Shown here in pieces: positions 1-6,704 of a stretch of 64,000 nucleotides of DNA. The number at the start of each line of letters is the position of its first letter. The first letter of the stretch is position 1. Location of the stretch: assembly GCF_043195105.1 (NCBI RefSeq), contig NZ_JBAFWO010000003.1; one strand, 5' to 3'. The stretch comes from NCEH01 sp002257205. GTDB taxonomy: Bacteria > Pseudomonadota > Alphaproteobacteria > Rhizobiales > Xanthobacteraceae. Made by a program: the position numbers and the translations under genes. The notes beneath the pieces were generated by a model, which worked only from the letters and a program-made list of their open reading frames with translations, was not told the DNA's origin and ran no database searches.

Positions 1-1224
1 GCGTGAGTTCAGCTGGGCGGGATCCACCAGCCACGGCATGTCCGGATCGAACACCACGAGATCCGCCGGCGCACCGGGGCGCAGGGTTCCCGTGGGCAGG
101 CCGAGCAATTCCGCCGGCCGGGTGGACAGCGCGCGCAGCACGTTCACGATGTCGACCTGGTCGGAATGCACCAGCCGCAATGCCGCCGAAAGCAGGGTTT
201 CCATGCCGATGGCGCCGGGCTCCGCCTCCGAGAAGGGGAGACGCTTCATCTCCACGTCCTGCGGGATGTGGTCAGACACCACGACGTCAATGAGGCCGGA
301 CGCGAGCGCATGGATCAGCGCCTGCCGATCCTCCTCACTCCGCAGCGGCGGGTTCAATTTGAAATAGGTGCGGTACTGGCCGATATCCAACTCGTTGAAG
401 CTGAGATGGTTGATGCTCGCCGAGGCGGTGACTGGCAGCCCGGCATGCTTTGCCCGCGCCAGCACTTCCAGCGATTCGGCGCATGTGAGAGCCGCGGCGT
501 GATATCGCCCGCGCGCCCCATCCACGAGTCGCAGGTCGCGTTCCAGCACGATGGCTTCGGCGGATTTCGGATTGCCCGGCAGGCCGAGGCGGGTGGCGAA
601 GGCCCCTTCGTTCATCGTGCCCTGCGACATCGAGGCATCTTCGGTGTGATGGACGATCAGGGCATCGAAATCACGGGCGTAAGTCAGGCAGCGGCGCAGC
701 ACCTGCGCGCTCTTCAGCGAATGCGGCCCATCGGTAAAGGCCACCGCGCCGGCCGCCTGAAGCAGGCCGATTTCGGTCATTTCCTCACCCTTGAGCCCTT
801 TGGTGAGGGCGGCCATGGGGTGCACGCGCACGATTGCTGTATCGCGGGCCCGGCGCAGGATGAAGTCGACGATCGCGGGATCATCCACCACCGGGTCGGT
901 CTCCGGCTGGCAGACGATGGTGGTGACGCCGCCCGCCGCCGCCGCACGGCTCGCCGTGGCCAGGGTCTCACGATGTTCCGCGCCCGGCTCGCCGACAAAG
1001 GCGCGCATGTCGACGAGGCCCGGCGCGACGATGGCGCCCCGGCAATCCACCACTTCCGCCCCATCCGGAACGCCGGCGGCGGCGATACCAAAGGCGCTGT
1101 CCTCGATGCGCCCCTCGATGATCAGGACGTCGCCGTGGAAATCCGAACCTCGCGAGGGGTCGATGACCCGCGCGTTCGCGAGAACCACCGGGCGGATATC
1201 GGACGGGCGGACGGTCTCACGCAT
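1..1224 (-). CDS. pyrC: PyrC-like non-catalytic dihydroorotase homologue (C-terminus beyond window)
   Basis: Starts at ATG 1224 inside the end of pyrB (8-bp overlap) and runs off the window, 408 codons visible. The protein follows the type I dihydroorotase pattern over its length: GLVDM near residue 70, a retained HTED, KLNPPLRSEED, a retained SDH and IGMET. Several metal ligands are missing: the family HxH after the Asp is R74-A75-F76, the conserved AHVST-like stretch reads AALTC, and the HH of the PHHL-like motif is NH. Known for the family: pseudomonads pair PyrB with an inactive PyrC' that supports assembly of aspartate transcarbamoylase. I infer the same structural role here, with an active dihydroorotase encoded elsewhere. 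Translationally coupled to pyrB. Confidence 0.88.
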   Translation of the reverse strand, partial: MRETVRPSDIRPVVLANARVIDPSRGSDFHGDVLIIEGRIEDSAFGIAAAGVPDGAEVVDCRGAIVAPGLVDMRAFVGEPGAEHRETLATASRAAAAGGVTTIVCQPETDPVVDDPAIVDFILRRARDTAIVRVHPMAALTKGLKGEEMTEIGLLQAAGAVAFTDGPHSLKSAQVLRRCLTYARDFDALIVHHTEDASMSQGTMNEGAFATRLGLPGNPKSAEAIVLERDLRLVDGARGRYHAAALTCAESLEVLARAKHAGLPVTASASINHLSFNELDIGQYRTYFKLNPPLRSEEDRQALIHALASGLIDVVVSDHIPQDVEMKRLPFSEAEPGAIGMETLLSAALRLVHSDQVDIVNVLRALSTRPAELLGLPTGTLRPGAPADLVVFDPDMPWLVDPAQLNSR

Positions 1225-2164
1225 TGGGCAGTTTCCGCGCCAGGGCATCGAGCACCGCCATGCGGACCGCGACGCCCATTTCCACCTGTTCCCGGATCAG
1301 GGATTGCGGCCCGTCGGCGACGCTGGAATCGATCTCGACGCCCCGATTCATGGGACCGGGATGCATCACCAGGGCATCGGGCTTGGCGCACCGGAGCTTG
1401 GCTTGGTCGAGGCCGAAATAATGGAAATATTCCTTCACCGAAGGAATGAACGAGCCGGCCATGCGCTCGCGTTGCAGGCGCAGCATCATCACGATGTCCG
1501 CCCCCTCCAGTCCGCTGTCCATGGAGCGGTGGACCTCGATGCCGAACTGCTCAATGCCGCTCGGCAGCAGGGTGGAGGGCGCGATCACCCGCACTTTCGC
1601 GCCAAGCGCGGACAGCAAATGAATGTTTGAGCGCGCCACTCGCGAATGCAGCACATCGCCGCAGATCGCAACGGTCAGCCCCTGGATGCGCCCCTTGTTG
1701 CGGCGGATGGTCAGCGCATCCAGCAGCGCCTGGGTGGGGTGCTCATGGGCGCCGTCGCCGGCATTCACAACGCAGCAATCCACCTTGCGCGCCAGCAGCG
1801 CCACGGCACCGGAGGCATGGTGGCGGACCACCAATATATCGGGATGCATGGCATTCAGCGTCATCGCGGTGTCGATGAGGCTTTCGCCCTTCTTCACCGA
1901 CGAAGTTCCCACCGACATGTTCATCACGTCGGCACCCAGGCGCTTGCCGGCGATCTCGAAAGAAGATTGCGTGCGGGTGGAAGCCTCGAAGAACAGATTG
2001 ATCTGCGTGCGCCCGCGCAAAGTGGTGCGCTTCTTCTCGATCTGCCGGTTGAGATCGACGAATTCCTCGGCAAGATCCAGCAGGCCGACGATCTCGCCGG
2101 CTGAAAGACCTTCGATGCCGATTAGGTCGCGGCGATCAAGGGTGAAGGCGGGAGAAGATTGCAT
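1217..2164 (-). CDS. pyrB: Aspartate carbamoyltransferase catalytic subunit
   Basis: 315 residues, cytosolic, catalyses carbamoyl phosphate plus L-aspartate to N-carbamoylaspartate, the committed step of pyrimidine synthesis. The carbamoyl-phosphate motif FEASTRTQSSFE lies near residue 58, and HPTQALLD and the late HPGPMNRG motif are intact, so it should be active. The ATG at 2164 gives the usual family length (about 310-320); a longer frame upstream encodes low-complexity Arg/Gly/His sequence and is not used. No strong Shine-Dalgarno is seen before this ATG. It overlaps the following pyrC-like gene, as expected if the two products assemble together. Confidence 0.95.
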   Translation of the reverse strand: MQSSPAFTLDRRDLIGIEGLSAGEIVGLLDLAEEFVDLNRQIEKKRTTLRGRTQINLFFEASTRTQSSFEIAGKRLGADVMNMSVGTSSVKKGESLIDTAMTLNAMHPDILVVRHHASGAVALLARKVDCCVVNAGDGAHEHPTQALLDALTIRRNKGRIQGLTVAICGDVLHSRVARSNIHLLSALGAKVRVIAPSTLLPSGIEQFGIEVHRSMDSGLEGADIVMMLRLQRERMAGSFIPSVKEYFHYFGLDQAKLRCAKPDALVMHPGPMNRGVEIDSSVADGPQSLIREQVEMGVAVRMAVLDALARKLPNA

Positions 2165-2459
2165 GGCAGGCGGCAGGCTTAACCACACTCGGCCCCAGCC
2201 GCAAGGGTAGAACGTGCGCGGGCCACAGGCCATTCGGCGATGCCCGTGACCGTGGGCGGTCCCATGTTCGCCGGGAGAACAGAAATTTGACGTTTCCGTG
2301 CCATTGTTCATTCACAACGCATTCACAGCGTGCGGCGCAGTATTGAGGCTCGAAAGCGCAGACACAATTCGGCTTAGATCGTGGCCGATACCAATCGAAA
2401 CGGTTCTCGCGCCTCAAGTTTCGAGCGCGGGACGTCGCAACGTTCAGGAGATGTTCACC
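2165..2459. other. Divergent intergenic region pyrB / Gly-Tyr-rich gene
   Basis: About 295 bp separating two divergently transcribed genes, so it should hold both promoters. The only clear structure is a pair of adjacent 11-bp direct repeats at 2309-2330 (CATTCACAACG, CATTCACAGCG). No convincing sigma-70 box pair and no further gene were found. Confidence 0.5.
2309..2330 (+). repeat. Two adjacent 11-bp direct repeats, possible operator
   Basis: CATTCACAACG is followed immediately by CATTCACAGCG, one mismatch in 11. The 11-bp phasing (one helical turn) and the position 130 bp before the secreted-protein gene suggest a binding site for a response regulator or similar protein. This is an inference from spacing only. 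Confidence 0.35.
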
Positions 2460-2900
2460 ATGTCCATTCTCACCAAGCAGGTCGCGGCACTGGGGCTGGT
2501 GGCGGCCCTTGGCGTGATCTCGCTGACACCGGCCATGGCCGGGGCGATCGGCACCGGCGCGGCGAGCCTCTCCGCAGCCGTACCGAATGGCGTGACCCAG
2601 GTTCAATATTGGGGTCCGCGCTACGGCTATGGTCGTGGCGGCTGCTGGAATTGCGGCCGCTATTACAACAATAACAACAATGGCGCGGCGGTCGGGGCGG
2701 GCATTGCGCTCGGCATTCTCGGCGCGGCGGCGATCGCCGGCGCGGCCAGCGCTCCGCCTCCGCCACCGCCGGTCTATTACGCTCCGCCCCCGCCGGCCCT
2801 CTATGCCCCCGCCCCGCCCGTGGTTTATGCCCCGCAGGCCCGTGGCGGATGCTGGTTCCCGACCGACACCCACGGCAACGGCTATTGGGGCGCCTGCTGA
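2460..2900 (+). CDS. Secreted Gly/Tyr/Pro-rich small protein with Cys-containing tail
   Basis: 146 residues. An N-terminal signal peptide (SILTKQ, a hydrophobic core, cleavage near AMAGA at about residue 28) is followed by a Gly/Tyr/Asn-rich segment, a hydrophobic Gly/Ala helix resembling a glycine-zipper (AGIALGILGAAAIAGAAS), a Pro/Tyr-rich segment (PPPPPPVYYAPPPP) and a C-terminal GGCWFPTDTHGNGYWGAC. The ATG at 2460 is chosen because AGGAG at 2446-2450 lies nine bases upstream; the ATG at 2451 abuts the AGGAG. Similar small secreted proteins are common and uncharacterised in Hyphomicrobiales. Monocistronic, closed by a strong terminator. Function unknown; probably periplasmic or envelope-associated. 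Confidence 0.8.
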   Translation: MSILTKQVAALGLVAALGVISLTPAMAGAIGTGAASLSAAVPNGVTQVQYWGPRYGYGRGGCWNCGRYYNNNNNGAAVGAGIALGILGAAAIAGAASAPPPPPPVYYAPPPPALYAPAPPVVYAPQARGGCWFPTDTHGNGYWGAC

Positions 2901-2929
2901 GGCTTGCGACACGGACGAACATGCAATCA

Positions 2930-2951
2930 GGGCGGCTTCGGCCGCCCTTTT
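2930..2951 (+). terminator. Rho-independent terminator
   Basis: GGGCGGC, loop TTCG, GCCGCCC, then TTTT: a perfect 7-bp GC stem with a stable UUCG tetraloop and a U run, 30 bp after the stop of the secreted-protein gene. Confidence 0.9.
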
Positions 2952-3008
2952 CCGTTGTTCTCTCCGCATGAAACCGCGATTTCGCCCGAACATCGGGCGC
3001 GGCATGTT

Positions 3009-3947
3009 TCATCCGCCAATGACGAGTGCCGCGGCGACTACGAGCGGCAATGTCAGCGCGGCGACCACCAGTTGCAGCGTCAGGATCTGCGCCAGGAGAG
3101 GGGCATCGCCGCCCATCTGGCGGGCCAGGACGTAGCCGGCCGGCGCCGAGGGCACGGCACAGATGACCGTGACCACCACCAGCTCCATGCCCTTGAGCCC
3201 CAGCGCCAGACCGAAGGCCAGCGCCAGCGCCGGCTTCACAAGCAGACACAGCCCAATGGAATAAAGCGCGCCGGCAGCCGGCCGCACCAGATGCCGCACG
3301 CTGACACCCGCCCCCACCACCACTAATCCCACGGCCAGCGATGCGCGGCCGAGGATGTCGGCAACCTCCAGCGCCATATGCGGCACCGGCACATGGGAGA
3401 TGTTGATCGCCGCGCCCGCGAGGCAGGACACGATCAGCGGATTGCGGATGAGCTGGCGGACGATGCGCCCGGCGGTGGGCGCCTCGGCACCGGCGTAGCG
3501 GGCCAGGACCGCCACCACCACGACATTGATCGCAGGGATCAGGCACACCAGCATCACCGCCGCGACGGCCACCCCCGGCGTGCCATAGAGCCCATCCGCA
3601 AGCGCCAGCGCCACATAGGTGTTCCAGCGCACCGTGCCCTGGAACACGGAAGTGAACGCCGGTCCATCGATGCCGTGCAGCCGCATCAAACGGGCGCGGG
3701 CCACCAGCAATCCGGCGCACAGCACAGCGAGCGAGAGGCCCATGGCTCCAACCGTGCCGATCACGCTCACGCGCGACATGTCCACCCGGATCGCCGAAAC
3801 CAGCAACAGGGCGGGAAACAGCACATAGTACGTGATCTGCTCCAGGCCGACCCAATGGGCGGGATCCGGCAGAACCCAGCGCCGCAGGCCCGTCCCGAGG
3901 GCGACCACGCAGAAGACGGGAAGCAGCGCTGAGAGAATCGTTTCCAT
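3009..3947 (-). CDS. AEC-family (auxin efflux carrier-like) transporter
   Basis: 312 residues and strongly hydrophobic, with about ten predicted membrane segments in two bundles joined by a more polar middle (YAGAEAPTAGRIVRQLIRNP). The pattern VRQLIRNPLIVSCLAGAAIN and the start of the C-terminal half with PAGYVLARQMGGDAPL are typical of the AEC/BASS-fold permeases found in bacteria as malonate or malate carriers and orphan exporters. The substrate cannot be read from sequence. The ATG at 3947 opens directly into the first membrane helix; the longer frame adds 41 Arg/Ser-rich residues and is not used. Stands alone, ending convergently with the upstream plus-strand gene. Confidence 0.85.
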   Translation of the reverse strand: METILSALLPVFCVVALGTGLRRWVLPDPAHWVGLEQITYYVLFPALLLVSAIRVDMSRVSVIGTVGAMGLSLAVLCAGLLVARARLMRLHGIDGPAFTSVFQGTVRWNTYVALALADGLYGTPGVAVAAVMLVCLIPAINVVVVAVLARYAGAEAPTAGRIVRQLIRNPLIVSCLAGAAINISHVPVPHMALEVADILGRASLAVGLVVVGAGVSVRHLVRPAAGALYSIGLCLLVKPALALAFGLALGLKGMELVVVTVICAVPSAPAGYVLARQMGGDAPLLAQILTLQLVVAALTLPLVVAAALVIGG

Positions 3948-4303
3948 GGGCGACCGGTGAGGCAAGGAGGAGTGCGCCGGTCGGCGCGGCTGGGAGGCGC
4001 GCGAGGCGAATCTCGAAGCACTTGCGTCGCGCGGCGCCCCATCCATGCGCCCGCCGGCCTTCGGACTCAAGCCGGCCCGCGCGACGGTTCGTGGCGGCGC
4101 GCATGCAATTCAACATGCAATCTGCGCATGCCATTGGCGTATCGTTGCGCCGGGTCCGGAAAGCGGAGCCATGGCCCCTGAGACATTTTCGCCGGCAAGC
4201 CTTTTCAACTCTCGCAGACGCGCGAGGATGCTTGCATTTGACGACGGTATATTGTTGAACTCCTGAAACTTATGGGTGCACCGGGTTCGGGGAACGGGGC
4301 CGC
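3948..4303. other. Divergent intergenic region before the nuclease/ParA cassette
   Basis: 356 bp between the AEC transporter start and the cassette. It contains three spaced CATGC-type repeats at 4102-4135 and then a more AT-rich stretch (about 4225-4275) close to the cassette start that may carry its promoter, although no box pair with normal spacing is convincing. No gene seen. Confidence 0.5.
4102..4135 (+). repeat. Three phased CATGC-AT repeats, possible operator or partition site
   Basis: CATGCAATT at 4102, CATGCAATC at 4114 and CATGCCATT at 4127, spaced 12 and 13 bp. Short phased repeats upstream of a ParA-type cassette could be an autorepressor site or a centromere-like site. Only the repeat itself is observed. 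Confidence 0.4.
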
Positions 4304-5116
4304 ATGTCAGATCGTACGGCTGCCGGCATCGCCGAGCAGATGCTTGATCTTTTGCCTCCGGATGGCGCGCCCGTGCTGAACCGGGTGCTGCGGGCCATGC
4401 TGTCCCAGCACCTCGCCCAGCCGGTCTCCACCGAGGATTTCTTCTTCGCCCGCGACCTGCTGCTGAAACGCGGCCGAGTGGGCCGCGAGCGGGGCCAGGG
4501 CGGCAAGATCTTCCTTCTGAAGACTCCGCCCGCCGTGCCGGTGGCTCCCGCAGTGGCTCTGGCGTCGCCGACGGCGCCGCTGGAAGCGGAATTGATGGCG
4601 CCCGTGGCGCGCTATCTCTCCACCATCTTCGTGCGCAATCTCGATCTGCCGAAGGGCGCGCTCGCCCTCATGCAAGACATTTCCGCCATCGGCCCTAGCT
4701 CCGGCCAATGGGCGCAGCCGGATTTCATGCTGGTGAGTCTGATGCGCTTCACCTTCATGCCCGGATCGCAGCTCGATGTGCACGCCTTCGAGCTGAAGAC
4801 CGAAGCTGGCGGCTCGATTCAGGCCGTGCATGAGGCGCTGGCGCAGACACACTTTACCCATTTCGGCCATCTCATCTGGCACTTGCCGGAGGAGTCCCGG
4901 GCGCGGGCGCGCCTGCCGGACGTGCAGAAGCAATGCGAGGAGCACGGCATCGGCCTGATCCTCTCGGTGCGCCCGCAGGACCTCGAAAGCTATGAAATCC
5001 TGCTCGACCCCAAGCGCAAGGCGACGCCGCCGAAGACGGTGGACGGGTTTCTGGAAAGCCGCCTGAACCCGCACAACCGCGCCGCGCTCAAGAAAGCCCT
5101 GAAGGAGGACGCCTGA
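4304..5116 (+). CDS. HrgA-like protein: winged helix plus PD-(D/E)xK nuclease-like domain
   Basis: 270 residues. Residues 1-73 look like a winged helix (FFFARDLLLKRGRVG followed by RGQGGKIFLL, a wing-like turn). A Pro/Ala/Val linker covers 74-95. Residues 100-255 resemble the nuclease-like domain of HrgA/COG2958 proteins: PDF with D140, FELK with E163 and K165, then Q181 and GHLIWHLPEE, GIGLIL and a late YEILL strand. This D...ExK...Q order is that of Mrr-type PD-(D/E)xK nucleases. First gene of a cassette with a ParA-type ATPase (stop and start share one base in TGATG). I infer a DNA-targeting role, possibly restriction or defence; the family call is by pattern only. Confidence 0.6.
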   Translation: MSDRTAAGIAEQMLDLLPPDGAPVLNRVLRAMLSQHLAQPVSTEDFFFARDLLLKRGRVGRERGQGGKIFLLKTPPAVPVAPAVALASPTAPLEAELMAPVARYLSTIFVRNLDLPKGALALMQDISAIGPSSGQWAQPDFMLVSLMRFTFMPGSQLDVHAFELKTEAGGSIQAVHEALAQTHFTHFGHLIWHLPEESRARARLPDVQKQCEEHGIGLILSVRPQDLESYEILLDPKRKATPPKTVDGFLESRLNPHNRAALKKALKEDA

Positions 5117-6021
5117 TGCCCCGGCCTGGACGCGTGATCGCCGTCGCCAACATGAAAGGCGGCGTCGGCAAGACCACCACGGTGGTGATGCTAGCGGAAG
5201 CCTTGGCGGCGGACGGAAATCGGGTGCTCGTCATCGACCTCGATGCACAGGCGAGCGTTTCGTATTCTTTGGGGGGAAACGCCCTTCTACGCCAATTATT
5301 TTTAGAAGAACGTACAATTAGCTACTTTTTAGAGGATGTATTTGTTGATGGAAAACAAAGAAAAATCACTCAGTTTATTAGAAATCAGGTAACAACAACT
5401 ACATATAAGGCTAATTTGTTAAGTGTCTCTTTAATTGCTGCCGATCCAACGCTTAGATATGTTGAGCGATATCTATTAAGTGCTCTGATTAAAAAAGGGT
5501 TTGACATCGACGCTCTGTCAAAACGTATTTGGACCCGAATGGAACGGGAAATTCCGCCACTGCAACAAGAGTATGATTATATTTTCTTCGACTGCGCACC
5601 GGGCATCTCTCTTTTAACCGAGGTCGCCATCCGCGGTGCCGACATGGTTCTGCTTCCGACCATTCCCGATTCAATGTCAACGCTCGGCTTATCGGCGTTC
5701 TCCAATAGTTTTTGGCGCGGGCCACTTGCCCAAAGCACCTCGCTCCCGATGCCCCGACGGTTGCCGTATGTCCTTTTTTCGCGGTGCCAGAACATTCGCA
5801 TCCACAATCTCACACGCGAGCGAATGCGCTTGGAAGCGGCATCGATGGATCCACCATATTATCTTTTCAAAACAGTTATTCCTCAGGCTGCAATCCTGGC
5901 CGACGTCTGCACCGACCAGCCGGGACGGACCTTTCAGGCCAAATATGGACCGGTGATCACCACAGCGCTTAACCAACTTCTCGGCGAAATGAAGGACATT
6001 CTCGATGGCCATCCATCTTGA
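5116..6021 (+). CDS. ParA/MinD-type deviant Walker ATPase (AAA_31)
   Basis: 301 residues. The deviant Walker A K14-GGVGK19TT is at 14-21, Walker A' (DLDAQAS) at 41-47, and Walker B (YIFFDCAPG, D159) at 155-163. There is no N-terminal HTH, so it is not a plasmid P1-type ParA. The middle third (residues about 65-180) is divergent and Lys/Tyr-rich. Base composition is split: flanks are about 65% G+C, while my hand count over 5281-5520 is about 35%. Start overlaps the nuclease-like gene by one base and the stop overlaps the next gene by 17 bp, so all three are translationally coupled. Likely a DNA- or protein-positioning switch for the nuclease-like partner, or a partition ATPase. Confidence 0.85.
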   Translation: MPRPGRVIAVANMKGGVGKTTTVVMLAEALAADGNRVLVIDLDAQASVSYSLGGNALLRQLFLEERTISYFLEDVFVDGKQRKITQFIRNQVTTTTYKANLLSVSLIAADPTLRYVERYLLSALIKKGFDIDALSKRIWTRMEREIPPLQQEYDYIFFDCAPGISLLTEVAIRGADMVLLPTIPDSMSTLGLSAFSNSFWRGPLAQSTSLPMPRRLPYVLFSRCQNIRIHNLTRERMRLEAASMDPPYYLFKTVIPQAAILADVCTDQPGRTFQAKYGPVITTALNQLLGEMKDILDGHPS

Positions 6022-6556
6022 CGGGCATGCCGTCTTCGCGGCGATCGGCGCCCATCCGGCAGCTTTCCCGGACCTCTCAACCGATGTCGCGGTCGCTGCC
6101 GAGAAGCTGCTGGTTAAACAAATCAAGGCCAAGGGGCTGACGCTCGACGGCCTGCGCGCGCTGTTCAAGGCCATCGGCAGCGATCTCGCGACCGTGCTTC
6201 TCGATACGCTGAAGGATACTGAAGTTGCGGCTCTGGTGAAAAAGCTGGATAAAAACCGCGCTGGCTTGGAAGCATCACCAGCTCGAGTTCTCCTCTATGA
6301 GCTTGGCTTTGGCATAAAGGAGCCAGAAGCGGACGCACCCAAGAGCAAGGCGAAGACGAAGGCCCCGGCAAAGAAAAAGCCGGCACTAGAAGGTCTTATG
6401 AAGATCACAGATGCCTTTGAAGTGGCACATTTGAGAGAGCGATCGCCCCTACCGAAGAGTTCCGCCAAGCCGCAGGCCGAGGTACCGGCCGAGACGCCGG
6501 CGCAGACGCCGGCACCAAAGCCGAGCGGCCGGGGGGGGCGGGCGAAGAAGGCGTAG
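6005..6556 (+). CDS. Small helical protein with Lys/Ala/Pro-rich basic tail
   Basis: 183 residues, not recognised. Residues 1-110 look helical (LSTDVAVAAEKLL; LDGLRALFKAIGSDLATVLLDTL; DTEVAALVKKLDK). Residues 115-130 are a Lys/Ala/Pro run (KSKAKTKAPAKKK) like histone H1-type or HU-tail nucleic-acid-binding extensions. A short conserved-looking patch (LEGLMKITDAFEVAHLRERS) follows, then a Pro/Ala repeat (AEVPAETPAQTPAPKPS) and a basic end. It overlaps the ParA gene by 17 bp. In the place where a partition cassette carries the ParB-type DNA binder, it may act as the DNA-binding partner; this is inference. Confidence 0.7.
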   Translation: MAIHLDGHAVFAAIGAHPAAFPDLSTDVAVAAEKLLVKQIKAKGLTLDGLRALFKAIGSDLATVLLDTLKDTEVAALVKKLDKNRAGLEASPARVLLYELGFGIKEPEADAPKSKAKTKAPAKKKPALEGLMKITDAFEVAHLRERSPLPKSSAKPQAEVPAETPAQTPAPKPSGRGGRAKKA

Positions 6557-6704
6557 CCCGGGGATTTTGCAAGCCGGTGGATTCAGGCACCGAGACCTTG
6601 GGCCTTGTCGCCTGCCGCTTTGGCGAAAAATGAGGGGCAGCGGGGCGACGGCGTGAGGGAAAGCGGAAACGGCGCTTGACGGAAATTGCAGCGCCCCCGC
6701 CCGC

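Noticed and set aside
2165..2311. 49-codon N-terminal extension of PyrB
   Set aside because: The added sequence is unlike any aspartate carbamoyltransferase; ATG 2164 gives the normal length.
4225..4275. Sigma-70 promoter TTGACG / TATATT before the nuclease-like gene
   Set aside because: The two boxes are only four bases apart, so they do not form a usable pair.
6557..6704. Rho-independent terminator between the small basic protein and recJ
   Set aside because: G/C-rich tracts are present but no perfect stem with a U run could be drawn.
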